This document shows, in pieces, positions 12,701 to 25,500 of a DNA stretch of 64,000 nucleotides. The notes below the pieces were generated by a model, which saw only the letters and a list, made by a program, of their open reading frames with translations, was not told where the DNA came from and did no database searches. This DNA is from Wuchereria bancrofti (Eukaryota; Nematoda; Chromadorea; Rhabditida; Onchocercidae). Location: assembly GCA_005281725.1 (NCBI GenBank), contig SSBO01000012.1:22979942-23043941 (forward strand), given 5' to 3'. The first letter of the stretch is position 1, and the number at the start of each line of letters is the position of its first letter. The position numbers and the translations under genes were made by a program.

Positions 12701-15700
12701 TGGTGTCTAATAATGCTGGTAAGTGATACCTAGTAATGCTGATAAGCGATACCTAATAATGCTGATAAGTGGCGTCTAATAATGCTGATAAGTGATACCT
12801 AATAATGCTGATAAGTGATACCTAATAATGCCAATAAGTGGTGTCTAATAATGCTGGTAAGTGATACCTAGTAATGCTGATAAGCGATATCTAATAATGC
12901 TGATAAGTGGCGTCTAATAATGCTGATAAGTGATACCTAATAATACTGATAAGTGATACCTAGTAATGCTGATAAGTGATACCTAGTAATGCTGATAAGC
13001 GATACTTAATAATGCTGATAAGTAGTGTCTAATAATGCTGATAAGTGGCGTCTAATAATACTGATAAGTGATACCTAATAATACTGGTAAGTGATACCTA
13101 GTAATGCTGATAAGCGATACCTAATAATGCCGATAAGTAGTGATTAATAATGCTGATAAGTGGCACCTAATAACGCTGATAAGTGGTGTCTAATAATGCT
13201 GATAAGTGATACCTAGTAATGCTGATAAGAGTTGTATAATAAATTATCATTTCGTTATTATTAATAAATTAATAAATATTAAAAAATAAATAAGATAATC
13301 ATTCTTCTAATAACATTATTATTAATTTTTTTTTTATCATTTAGATTTTAACGAAAGATTCTGTAACAGTAAGCGTAGATGCAGTGATATACTATCGAAT
13401 ATGTAATGCTACCATATCAGTAGCAAATGTTGAAAATGTTCATCATTCAACCAGATTATTGGCACAAACAACGTTACGTAATATGCTTGGCACTAAAAGT
13501 TTATCAGAAATATTATCAGATCGTGATGCTATTGCATTATCAATGCAGGTTAAATTATCAATACATTTTCATTTATGAAATAAAAATGAAAATTATAAAT
13601 TAAATGCAAAAAATGAAAATGAAAAATCAAAAATTGGTGAAAAAATGAATGATGAAAAATAATTTATACATAAATAATGATTATTTTTTTTTTTTATAAT
13701 TAAATAAAATAAATGATTATAAATGACAAATAACATTTTGGGGCAAAAAATTTGCAAGATATATTCAAAGATGTCTTTCTCTCTTTCATTCTCTCTCTCC
13801 TTTTCTCCCAGTCTCCCTTTTTTTGTTAAATTTTAATAAAAGTATTTTACTTTATAATTTGATATGCTCATTTTTATTTTGTTATCACTAACATTTTAAT
13901 TGTTGAATGTTTCTAATTTAAAACTATATTTTCAATAATATAATTTTTCTCTAATTAAACATTCTTATCAGTATCTAAGCCTAAGCTTAAGCCTAAGCCT
14001 AAGCTTGAGTCTAAGCCTGAGCCTTAACTGCTGAATGTCTCTAATTTAAAACTATATTTTCAATGATATAATTTTTCTCTAATTAAACATTCTTATCAGT
14101 ATCTAAGCCTAAGTCTAAGCTTGAGTCTAAGCCTGAGCCTTAACTGTTGAATGTCTCTAATTTGAAACTATATTTTCAATGATATAATTTTTCTCTAATC
14201 AAACATTCTTATCAGTATCTAAGCCTAAGCTCAAGCCTAAGCCTAAGCTTGAGTCTAAGCGTAAGCCTAAGTTTAAGCTTAAGCCTAGGCCTAAGTTTTA
14301 CAAGTAAGTAATTATTGATTACAATTATTAAATTCTTTTCTTTCAGGCACTTTTGGATGATGTTACAGAAAGGTGGGGAATTAAAGTTGAAAGAGTTGAA
14401 ATGTATGTTATTTTATTATTAAACTTTTATTGATTAACAGAAATGTCACTTTTAACAGATGCAAAAATTATTTATCAAAAATTAATTATCGATTTTTTTT
14501 TTAATTCACTTTTACTAAGTTATTTATCATTTCTTCAAATTAAATTTAATCAATTCAAATGATTAAATAAAAAAAAAAAAGGAAAAACATTTTGCATATA
14601 ATAAGATTAATCTTTATGAGAATTATACCCTATTATTATTAAAATAACAAATATAATTTATCAAATTATTTAAATCTATTTATGCTATATTTTATAATCC
14701 GGAATATGACTCATCGTTCTCCGGAATATGACTCATCATTCCTGAAATTTATTCATTCCTGAAAATGTTTCAGAAAAGATGTCCGTCTTCCAATACAACT
14801 ACAACGTGCAATGGCTGCTGAAGCAGAAGCAACTCGTGAAGCTAGAGCAAAGGTATTTTTTTTCATTCGCTTTTTTTTTATTGTCAATAATTTTGAAAAA
14901 TGAAAGAAAAAAAAACAATGAAAGATTAATTTTTAGTCTTATTTAATTATTTCATTAAAAAGTAAACAAAAAAAAAAGCTTAAATTTCAAACTATTTCAA
15001 CATTTTTTTGGTGAAATAAATTAAAATAATCAAACTGTTTGATCTGCTTGTTTATACTTTAGCTAATCATTTTCTAAAATTTTATTAATCTTTTTAGAGT
15101 TTTTTCAAAAAAAAAAAACTATAATTGTAAACTTTTTTTTTTTTTTTTTGGAATGAAATTCATATACTTTTCATGTAATTAAAATTTCTTAAAAATTATT
15201 AAAATCATATTTGTTCAATAAATTTCAAATGATAATGCAACATTTTGCAGGTGATTGCAGCGGAAGGTGAGCAAAAAGCATCACATTCGCTGCAAGAAGC
15301 GGCATTGACTATATCAAAATCACCTGCAGCGTTGCAATTACGTTATCTGCAAACACTTAGTAGTGTCGCGTAAGTTTTTAAAAAAAAATAAAAATAAAAA
15401 AAAAAAAAAATCTCTTAATTATCAATGAATTTATTTCTTTTTATTTATCAATGAATTTAAATAAAATTACATCTTTTAATGTTAAAATTTCAAATGTTAA
15501 TGATTAAATCAAGTTTTTAATTTCAATTATCAATTCTTTCTTATTTTTAGTTAGCGAAAAATCTCTTAAATAGAAAGGCCATTTATTTATCAATGAATTT
15601 AAATAAAATTGCATCATTATATGTTTTAATCTTAAAATTTCAAATGTTAATGATTAAATCAAGTTTTTAATTTCAAATATCAATTCTTTTTTAATTTAGC

Positions 15701-16655
15701 GGAAAATCTCTGAAAGTTCACTTATTTATCAATGAATTTAAATAAAATTACATCTTTTAATCTTAAAATTTCAAATGTTAATGATTAAATCAAGTTTTTA
15801 ATTTCAATTATCAATTCTTTCTTATTTTTAATTTAGCGAAGAATCTCTTAAATAGAAAGGCCATTTATTTATCAATGAATTTAAATAAAATTACAGCATT
15901 ATATCTTTTAATCTTAAAATTTCAAATTAAAAAAGTTAATGATTAAATCAAGTTTTTAATTTTAATTATCAATTCTTTCTTATTTTTAGTTAGCGAAAAA
16001 TCTCTTAAATAGAAAGGCCATTTATTTATCAATGAATTTAAATAAAATTACATCATTGCATCTTTTAATCTCAAAATTTCAAATGTTAATGATTAAATCA
16101 AGTTTTTAATTTCAAATATCAATTCTTTTTTAATTTAGCGAAGAATCTCTTAAATAGAAGAAAGGCCATTTATTTATCAATGAATTTAAATAAAATTGCA
16201 TCATTATATCTTTTAATCTCAAAATTTCAAATGTTAATGATTAAATCAAGTTTTTAATTTCAAATATCAATTCTTTTTTAATTTAGCGAAGAATCTCTTA
16301 AATAGAAGAAAGGCCATTTATTTATCAATGAATTTAAATAAAATTACATCATTGCATCTTTTAATCTTAAAATTTCAAATGTTAATGGTTAAATCAAATT
16401 TTTAATTTCCAATATCAATTCTTTTTTAATTTAGCGAAGAATCTCTTAAATAGAAGAAAGGCCATTTATTTATCAATGAATTTAAATAAAATTGCATCAT
16501 TATATCTTTTAATCTCAAAATTTCAAATGTTAATGATTAAATCAAGTTTTCAATTTCAATTATCAATTCTTTCTTATTTTTAATTTAGCGCCGAAAAAAA
16601 TTCAACAGTAATTTTTCCGCTACCAATGGAACTTATTCGACATTTTCTCGAATGA
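6774..16655 (+). CDS. Stomatin-family (SPFH/PHB) membrane protein, MEC-2/UNC-1/STO-like
   Basis: Nine exons: 6774-7011, 11304-11410, 11644-11716, 11866-11948, 13345-13548, 14347-14402, 14774-14852, 15251-15369, 16589-16655. All phases agree, giving 341 aa. Residues 1-88 are a divergent basic cytoplasmic leader. A hydrophobic hairpin follows (about 89-114). It contains FCGW, whose Cys90 aligns with the palmitoylated cysteine of stomatin, and Pro107 in FPIS, the hairpin-kink proline conserved in stomatin and MEC-2. The SPFH domain runs from EYERAVIFRLGRL (118-130) through LLAQTTLRN and VERVEIKDVRLP. RAMAAEAEATREARAK is the helical oligomerisation stretch, and NSTVIFPLPME closes the conserved C-terminus. 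Family members form oligomeric scaffolds at the inner plasma membrane and modulate DEG/ENaC channels, innexins or lipid order. The closest C. elegans paralogue (MEC-2, UNC-1 or STO-1 to STO-6) cannot be decided here. The start is uncertain: Met5 and Met28 are alternatives. Confidence 0.93.
6801..6810 (+). promoter_or_regulatory. consensus 3' splice acceptor inside the first stomatin-like coding exon
   Basis: AATTTTTCAG is a perfect nematode 3' splice consensus lying 27 bases after the first ATG of the exon. If used for trans- or cis-splicing, the first ATG would be removed. Translation would then start at ATG 6855, which is in frame and corresponds to Met28 of the model. Confidence 0.4.
9447..9684. 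repeat. 34-bp perfect tandem repeat, 7 copies (stomatin-like intron 1)
   Basis: Seven identical 34-base units follow each other without a mismatch, 238 bases in all. The unit includes TGCGACATGCGACACGC and is much richer in CG dinucleotides than the surrounding DNA. Perfect identity suggests recent expansion or active homogenisation. There are no spacers, so it is not a CRISPR array. Confidence 0.95.
9760..10275. repeat. degenerate ~33-bp AT-rich tandem array (stomatin-like intron 1)
   Basis: Repeated variants of AATATTTAAAGATAATTTG follow one another at about 33-base spacing, with internal deletions. Because 33 is a multiple of three, a stretch at 10001-10234 stays open as a pseudo-ORF of repeated 11-residue blocks. 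I do not regard that ORF as a gene. Confidence 0.8.
12184..13232. repeat. 23-bp minisatellite, about 45 units (stomatin-like intron 4)
   Basis: Units of the type AATGCTGATAAGTGATACC recur every 23 bases over about one kilobase. Variant units (GGTAAGTG, CAATAAGTGG, GATAAGCGAT) are arranged in repeating order, which implies duplication of multi-unit blocks. Many units contain GGTAAGTG or GATAAGTG, resembling a 5' splice site. The array fills most of the 1.4-kb intron between exons 4 and 5. Confidence 0.95.
13974..14297. repeat. degenerate telomere-like (GCCTAA)n tracts in a larger repeat (stomatin-like intron 5)
   Basis: Three tracts, about 13974-14024, 14102-14138 and 14217-14297, consist of GCCTAA and one-base variants (GCTTAA, GTCTAA, GCTTGA, GCCTGA). 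On the other strand this is TTAGGC, the canonical nematode telomere repeat. The tracts are joined by copies of a unit containing ATTCTTATCAGTATCTAAGCC, with 115-127 base spacing. The intron's acceptor lies about 50 bases after the last tract. Confidence 0.85.
15400..16588 (+). repeat. ~147-bp tandem array carrying repeated 3' splice acceptors (stomatin-like intron 8)
   Basis: About eight imperfect units of 137-157 bases fill the intron between exons 8 and 9. Each unit contains a pyrimidine tract and TTTAG followed by CGAAGAATCTC or a close variant. The AG positions end at 15554, 15699, 15836, 15993, 16138, 16286, 16434 and 16588; the last is the genuine acceptor of exon 9. Most upstream copies would read in phase for about six codons to TAG and truncate the C-terminus. 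Confidence 0.93.
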
Positions 16656-16835
16656 TTCAAAAATGGCATACTTATTTGATATATATATATATGTAATTTC
16701 TAATTTTTGAATAATTCTGAAAATTTTTTAATTGATAATTACATGTGCTTGTTTAATACATATTTGATTCAATTGTAAACATATAACTATCACTTTTATT
16801 GTACGTATCAATTTTTTCTTTTTTTTTTTTTGCTA

Positions 16836-16841
16836 AATAAA
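16836..16841 (+). terminator. putative AATAAA polyadenylation signal of the stomatin-like gene
   Basis: AATAAA lies about 180 bases after the stop codon and is preceded by a T-rich stretch. In such AT-rich DNA the motif is common by chance, so position relative to the stop is the only support. Confidence 0.35.
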
Positions 16842-17329
16842 TAATAATAACAAATTTTCACGCAATATAACACGTAATTCGTAAATTGCAATTCCTGAAA
16901 TTTGCATGAAACTATTTTATTTTAACAACATTTATACATTATTTAGATTATACTATTTCAAAATCTAACAAATCAAATTATATTTTCGGATTATTTAATT
17001 TATGCATCAAACTCAGACAGTTTTTAAAACGAACATAAAAATTTACACTGATTCATATAAAAGTTATATTTTTATGAATGAAAAGATGTTAAAGCTGAAT
17101 GATCTAATTTGAATTACTCAATAGTAAAATTACAAATGATGATTTTGAAATTTTTTGAAAGATTTAAAAAAAAAAAAATCATCTCTTCCAATAATAATAA
17201 TAATAACTCACATTTTTTATTAAATTAAAAATAAAATTTAAAAAAAAAGATTGAATTTTTCAACAAAATTCTTTTTTCCGTTAAATGCCAATGTTTCAAA
17301 ATATGTCGCATATATGAATAAAATAATGT

Positions 17330-18290
17330 TTGTCACTTCAGTTATACATAACACACACGTACATTCGTTTCCTTCGTTTCAGTCACGTATCATACACGTA
17401 CATTCGTTTCCTTCGTTTCAGTCACCTATCATGCACGTACATTCGTTTCCTTCGTTTCAGTCACGTATCATACACGTACATTCTTCACTTCAGCTATGCG
17501 TATCACACACGTACATTCGTTTCCTTCGTTTCAGTCATACGTATCATACACGTACATTCGTTTCCTTCGTTTCAGTCACGTATCATAAACGTAAATTCTT
17601 CACTTCAGCTACACATAACACACACGTACATTCGTTTCCTTCGTTTCAGTCACGTATCATACACGTACACTCTTCACTTCAGCTATACATATCACACACG
17701 TACATTCGCGTACATTCTTCACTTCAGCTATACGTATCACAACGTACATTCGTTTCCTTTGTTTCAGTCACGTATCATACACGTATCATACACGTACACT
17801 CGTTTCCTTCGTTTCAGTCATACGTATCACACACGTACATTCGTTTCCTTCATTTCAGTCACGTATCATACACGTACATTCTTCACCTCAGCTACACATA
17901 TCACACACGTACATTCGTTTCCTTCATTTCAGTCACATATTATACACGTACACTCGTTTCCTTCGTTTCAGTCATACGTATCATACACGTACATTCTTCA
18001 CCTCAGCTACACATATCACACACGTACATTCGTTTCCTTCATTTCAGTCACATATTATACACGTACACTCGTTTCCTTCGTTTCAGTCATACGTATCATA
18101 CACGTACATTCGTTTCCTTCGTTTCAGTCACGTATCATACACGTACACTCTTAACTTCAGCTATACATAACACACACGTACATTCGTTTCCTTCATTTCA
18201 GTCACGTATCATACACGTACACTCTCCACTTCAGCTATACATATCATACACGTTCATTCATTTTCTTTGTTTTAGCCATACGTATTATAC
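17330..18290. repeat. ~39-bp CG-containing minisatellite, open in two forward frames
   Basis: Units built from ACACGTACATTCGTTTCC plus CGTTTCAGTCACGTATCAT recur about 25 times, with shorter variants containing TTCACTTCAGCTATAC. The array is visibly less AT-rich than its surroundings. Because 39 is a multiple of three, two overlapping frames stay open for 366 and 274 codons and would encode repetitive HVHSFPSFQS or TYIRFLRFSH peptides. No domain, signal or codon preference supports coding. Confidence 0.93.
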
Positions 18291-18959
18291 ACGTATTTAT
18301 ATACATATTTCACAAATAATTTATGAACAATCCTTTAATATCCCACAATAATAACATTTTATATCGGATGTAAGTAATTATTAATGTGCGTGTATGACAC
18401 ACGTTTACGTACATATTTCACGGTGAAACTGCAAACAATTATAAATTATAAAAGTAAAACTGCAAACAATTACTAATTGTAGGAATAAAATCATATATAA
18501 TTATTAATAACTGTAAAATAAAGTAAATATTTAGGTAATTGTAAGTACTTATTAATAACTATAAGACTAATTGATCATTTGTTGATCTTTTCTTTTTTTT
18601 TTTTTTTTTTTGTAAGCAATTTTTTTTTAAAGAGTAAAATATTATGTAAAAAAAAATTGAAAACAAAAAAGAAAGAAAAAACTAATATCATTAAATGGAC
18701 AAATTTCTCTTTTTTTTTTCAAAACATTTAAATGGTTTTTCTATTTTTGTCAACAAATTATGACAAAAATACTTTTAGGAAACTTTTTTTTTCCTTCTAA
18801 AAAAAATAAGGAAAATGTGATATGCATTTTCAAATTAATCAATAATTTCATTTCAATGAATTAATCAATTTGAAGAAACACAAAATAGCATCAATATTTC
18901 ATTCAATCAATCATTTCCACTTTTCATTCACCAAATATTGTTGAAGAAAATGGGCGCAA

Positions 18960-18968
18960 ATGACTCAT
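18960..18968. promoter_or_regulatory. ATGACTCAT palindrome upstream of sulfite oxidase
   Basis: A perfect AP-1-type site (ATGACTCAT) lies about 600 bases before the sulfite oxidase ATG. bZIP factors are known to bind this motif, but a single nine-base match is weak evidence for regulation. Confidence 0.2.
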
Positions 18969-19550
18969 TTCCCCTCATTGTCTCTCATCATTTCCTCTCG
19001 TCCAGAACTTCCTTTTCATGTTTATTTTTCAAAAATTTTCGTGTCACACTAAATTTGTTCATAATGTCATCCAGTTAAAATGGTACAAATGCATCTCTAT
19101 GAAAACATCAAAAATTAATAAATAAATAAATCAAAAAATCAATAATAAAAAATTCTTTGTTTAACTTTTTCGGAAGAAGGAAAAAAGAGTTTTTGTTTTT
19201 TTAAAAAATTTTTTCGTTCTGCTAATTTCTGATGTTTGTATTAACAATAGTATTAGACTTGTAAGTAAGTAAACAAGTTTTTTTTTTTTTTTTTTGCGCA
19301 TAGAAATAAATGAAAAGCAGATAATCAGGTAAAAAGTAAAAAGTTACCCAAATTATTTACCCGCTCTTTCTTTGATTATCAAACTTTCGTTTCCACGATT
19401 TATTCTTTTGTTTGTTTATGTCTTAAAGATGGTGTAAGAATGAAAAGTTTAATGCGAAATATTTCTATAATTAATGATAAATAATAATTGTTAGAATAGT
19501 TATCATTTTATTGCTTATAGTTTTTCATTTTAATTTTAATTAAAAATTAC

Positions 19551-19560
19551 ATCTTATCAG
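19551..19560 (+). promoter_or_regulatory. probable trans-splice (SL) or 5'-UTR acceptor of sulfite oxidase
   Basis: ATCTTATCAG ends 10 bases before the ATG at 19571. A consensus acceptor this close to an initiator is typical of nematode spliced-leader addition. A cis-spliced 5' untranslated exon is the alternative. Confidence 0.5.
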
Positions 19561-19570
19561 TTTAGAGATA

Positions 19571-22500
19571 ATGTGGTTGCTTTGTCATATGATAACATGT
19601 CGACGATTGACACGTCAATGTATTGTCACCACTATTTATCAAAGTAAAATTGCTACCACACAATATCATTCATTAAATAATCCTTCAAAGGTATCGATAA
19701 TATCGTCAGGTCTGATAATTAATTAATTTTTTTAACTGCTATTAACCTCTTGACCTTTCATCTAAATTCACTTCAAACAACTCAAACATTTCAAATTATA
19801 TAAAATGTTTCATTAATATTCAATCAATAAATTGTATATTTTCACACAATTTTTTTCTCAGTAATTGTTCCAACAATAAAAATTTAGAAAATTATTTTTT
19901 TTCTCTTCGCAAAATATATTTTATATACTTTTTTTGCGGAAAAATTATTTTTTCTGATATTTAAAAAAAATCTAATCAAAAATTCAAATTTTAGTTCAAT
20001 AATATAATAATAAGAATTTAACAATATAATCAAGAAAGTTACAAACAAGAAATATGTAAATTAAACATTTGCTATAGCCAAAAATTAGTTTTTCAATGTT
20101 TCCTAAATTTTACTATTCGGTAATAAATTTTCTTCAAAATGTTGAATAATCTAATTATCATTTAGTTAGTCATTTATTGTTATGATTAGTCATGTAATTA
20201 TTAATTAAATTAATTCTTAGTTAAATTAAGAAAAATGCTAGTTAAATTAAAATAAAAAAATTATTAATCAATTACTAATTAATTCATCGTTATCATTTTG
20301 GTTATCACTATCAGTTATATTGAATCTTATCTTGATTATTGAGCTATTCATTGCTCTAAATTATAATGATGAATTATTTCAGAAATAGATAACAATTAAA
20401 ATTATTAATCAATTACTAATTAATTCATCGTTATCATTTTGGTTATCACTATCAGTTATATTGAATCTTATCTTGATTATTGAGCTATTCATTGCTCTAA
20501 ATTATAATGATGAATTATTTCAGAAATAGATAACAATTAAAATTATTAATCAATTACCAATTAATTTATCGTTATCATTTTGGTTATCACTATCAGTTAT
20601 ATTGAATGTTATCTTGATTATTGAGCTATTCATTATTATAAATTATAATGATGAATTATTTCAGAAATAGATAACAATTAAAATTATTAATCAATTACTA
20701 ATTAATTCATCGTTATCATTTTGGTAATTATCGCCTTTCTCTTGATGAATTACTATTTGGGAATATTTCAGAAATAGATAACAGTTAACATAATTGATAA
20801 TATCAATTGAAAAGTAACACATAAACAAATGTATCAGTAAATTTGCAGAAAATCCCGAAAATAATACAAAAAGATGGATTTTATTGGGTTGTTTTGGTAT
20901 ATTTACCTTAACAGGTGGTTTATCAATGCTAAAACATATAATTCAAATTGGTTACACCGATGGACAAAATATGAATATGAAAATTAAAAAAAGAAATGAT
21001 TTACCATCATATCGAATGGATGAAGTAAAGAAACATGGAAAAGATGCCAAAAATATTTGGGTTACTTTTCAAGGGGTTCGCTATCCTTTTCCTCTTTTCC
21101 TTTTTTTTTAATAATTGATTTTAATTATAAATTATCGAGTATCAATCAAATAATTATTAAAAAATATTATTATATCCTTTTCCTCTTTTCCTTTTTTTTT
21201 AATAATTGATTTTAATTATAAATTATCGAGTATCAATCAAATAATTATTAAAAAATATTATTATATCCTTTTCCCCTCTTCCTTTTTTTTTCAATAATTG
21301 ATTTTAATTATAAATTATCGAGTATCAATCAAATAATTATTAAAAAATATTATTATATCCTTTTCCTCTTTTCCTTTTTTTTTAATAATTGATTTTAATT
21401 ATAAATTATCGAGTATCAATCAAATAATTATTAAAAAATATTATTATATCCTTTTCCCCTCTTCCTTTTTTTTTCAATAATTGATTTTAATTATAAATTA
21501 TCGAGTATCAATCAAATAATTATTAAAAAATATTATTATATCCTTTTCCTCTTTTCCTTTTTTTTTAATAATTGATTTTAATTATAAATTATCGAGTATC
21601 AATCAAATAATTATTAAAAAATATTATTATATCCTTTTCCTCTTTTCCTTTTTTTTTAATAATTGATTTTAATTATAAATTATCGAGTATCAATCAAATA
21701 ATTATTATCTTTTTATCTAATATTTATTAAAATATTGTGATTTTAAAAAGGTTAAATTTATATATTTTGTTTAGCATGTTATTTAATTTATTGTTTGTTC
21801 AATTACTTATTTGAATTAAATTATGCGAAAGATTTTTTGATAAAAAAATTGTTTAATATAACTTTTATGTAATAATTTGAAATAAACAAAAAAAAAAAGA
21901 AAGTTATTAAAAATAGGTGTTTTTAAGAATTACTTTGAATGAAACTGCGATAATATCTATTATATATTAATTGCAACCTTTTTTTTGGAAATTTCAAGAG
22001 ACATTTTAAAAAAAATTTTAAAAGAGATTAACTAATTGATTAATTAAAATATAATTTAAAGTATCGATATAACACAAAAATTCTCAATATGATATTGTTG
22101 GAGAAATTTAACAATTACTTTTTGTTGAATTTTAATAAATTAAGGAATGCAATATTATCACAAATCAAATTTCCTCATTTGACTTATCACTAATTATCAT
22201 TTTCATAATTTTAGTGGTGATTTTTCAGGGTGTATATGATATTACAAATTTTATTCAAAGTCATCCAGGTGGTGATAAGATATTGCTAGCAGCAGGTGGT
22301 CCGATTGATCCGTATTGGAATATTTATCAGCAACATTTAACTCAAGAAACACTGGAAATATTGGAAGAATTAAGAATTGGCAATTTAGATGAAAATGATA
22401 TTATTATCATTGATCAAAAGGTTTAATTCATCTTATCATCAATGCAATTTTATCATATATTTATTAGGATATATATGATATTACATATAAAAAGTAAGTA

Positions 22501-25500
22501 GCAATTTAAATTGAAAAGTAATTAAATTAATTAATAATTAAACTATTTAGTAGGAAAATACGTATACATAAATTTTTCATTTGAAAAATTAAATATTTTT
22601 ATAATTAAACTATTTTATGATAGCTTAATTACTACTTACTTTCAACTTTTACAAATTTAATTATCAAATAAATGATAGCAATGATCTGACTAATATCATA
22701 TTATTTTACATCATGAAAGTTTGTTTGTTTATTTTTTTCTTCCTTTTTAAGCATTTAATTCTTTTTTTTTTTTGAGAATGAAAATGATTCATATCGTAAT
22801 GATCCGATTCGACATCCGGCATTAATTATTAAATCGGAAAAACCATTCAATGCTGAAACACCGGTTGAATTAATCATGGATAATTTTTACACACCCAATG
22901 ATTTATTTTATGTTCGTAATCATATGCCAGTACCAATTGTATGTTCTTAATTTTTTTCAAATTTAATTCATTAAGATATTTCTATAAAAAAAAAAAATAA
23001 TTTCTATTTAAAAAATTCTATTAATAAAAAAATGATCTATTTTTAAGATTAAATTCATAAAATTTTTCATAAAATTTTTTTCATAAAAATTAAAAATAAG
23101 ATTAAATTNNNNNNNNNNNNNAAATGGACTAAATAATTTAATGTTAGTTATTATATTTTCTTTTTTTTTTTAAATTTAAAATGATAATATAAAATTTAGC
23201 ATAAAATAATTGAAATGTTGTATAGTATTTTAATTGTTTCATTCATTAATTAATACTAATTGTATATTCTTCAATTATCAAATGAAATTTTTTTTTCAAA
23301 TTTAATTTACTAAGATATTTCTGTTAAAAAAAAATAATTTAATTCAAATCTTTTCATCTATTATATATTTATAAAATTAAATTCATAAAATTTAACAATG
23401 AAATTAAGTGCACTAAATAATTTAATGCTAATTATTGTATTATGTTTTTTTTTTAATGGAAAATTTACAAGTGATAATATAAAATTTAACATAAACTAAT
23501 TGAAATGATTAAATTCATAAAATTTAACAGTTTTGTTTGTTTCATTTTTATTTGTTTCATTAATTCATTAACTTAATAATTAAAAAAATCCACTAAATTT
23601 TTATAATTTTTAAAAAATTTTTTCATTATTTTTTATTTTTATTATTTAAAAATTATTTAAAAAGTATAATCAGTTATGAATAAATGTCAATTTCATATTT
23701 TTCATAGGCAGATTGACGCATCAAAGCATAAATTAACAATCGAAGGTATTTCCATTCAACAACCATTCATACTTTCATTAGACGACCTAAAACGTGAATT
23801 TACGTGCGTATCCGTCAATGCCACGTTACAATGCGCTGGTAATCGTCGTAGTGAAATGGATGCAATTAAAAAAGTATATAATTTTACAAACTTTATAATT
23901 TTTTAGTTAAATATTAATTTTAGATTATCAATTATTTTAAATGCTAAATTTATTTCGTTTTTTTTTTTTGTTTTTTCAATTGTTACAAAAATAATTGTTT
24001 CATTCATTGATAATATAAAAAGTTTAGCATAAAATAATTGAAATGATAGTATTTTAATTAATTGTTAGCGTAAAATTTAACATAAAATAATTGAAATGAT
24101 AATAATTAATTGTAATGAAATTATATATATGTAATTTCATTAAAAAATTTTATGCAAATTTTTTTATCCAATCTTGACACTACTTTTTTTTTTTTTAGTG
24201 TCATTTTAACAGAAATAATATAATTTCATTAATATTATGAAGTATTTATGAAAAAAAATTTTTTTTTTAATAATCTTATTAACGAATAATATTAATATAT
24301 GCATAAAATAAGAAAGAAAAAAAAATGATTAAAATTTAGGTTCAAGGATTAAATTGGAAGAGTACAGCAATAGGTAATGCAAAATGGACTGGTGCACGAT
24401 TAAAGGTATAAATTTTTTAAAATTAATTTAAAGAATATACAATTTTTGATGTTGAATTGAGAGAATTTGAAAAAAAAAAATCATTTTAAACAAGTAAAAG
24501 TGAAAATTATTTAATTTATTTCTAAATTTTAAAAAAAAATTATTTAATTTATTTATAAAATTCAATTTTAATTTTTTCTTTCTTTTTTTTTTAAATTTAT
24601 ATTTGAAATGTTAATGCAGGATGTTCTGATGAAAGCAGGCGTAAATCCAAATGATAAACGTATCAAACATGTGATATTTCGTGGTGCTGATAAGGATAAT
24701 GAGGGTAACATATATTAGCTATGTATTATTTTAAATTTAAAAATTATATTCATTCAAAAAATTCTTTTTATTTATTTCAAAATTATCAATCTAATTTTTC
24801 ATTCATTCTTTAATTTTTCTATGATTTCAATAAATTTAAATTTCAATGAGATAATATGTTATCTGCTTTTTTTTTGGGCATCAGAGTAATATATATTAGC
24901 TATGTATTATTTCAAATTTAAAAATTATATTCATTCAAAAAATTCTTTTTATTTATTTTAAAATTATCAATATAATTTTTCATTTCATTTTTTAATTTTT
25001 CTGTGATTTCATAAATTTAAATTTCAATGAGATAATATGTTATCTGCTTTTTTTCTTCTTTTTTTTGTTGTTCACAAAAATTTTAAAAATTATTTGCTCA
25101 TCAGAGTAATATATATTAGATATGTATTATTTCAAATTTAAAAATTATATTCATTCAAAAAATTCTTTTTATTTATTTCAAAATTATCAATCTATTTTTT
25201 AATTTTCCTATGACTTCAATAAATTTAAGTTTCAATAAGATAATATGTTATCAGCTTTTTTTTTGGGAGAGGGCATTCACAAAAATTTTTAAAATTATTT
25301 CCTCATCTATTAGCTTCATCTATTGATCTATCTTTCAGCTCATCATCTATTGATCTATGTTAATTTCTCTACTGATCTATCAAAATTTTCTTTGTTAATC
25401 TTTTTAATTTTTAAATCGAATTTATCACAATTTTTTCTTTTAAAAAAATTATTCTATTCTGTAATCTTTAATTAGTGACAAATTATAATTGAGAGTTATC

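Larger units (their letters stand above)
16656..19570. other. intergenic region between the stomatin-like and sulfite oxidase genes
   Basis: Contains the 3' flank of the stomatin-like gene, a one-kilobase minisatellite (listed separately), T-rich and A-rich homopolymers, and the presumed promoter region of sulfite oxidase. No additional gene is supported. Confidence 0.6.
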
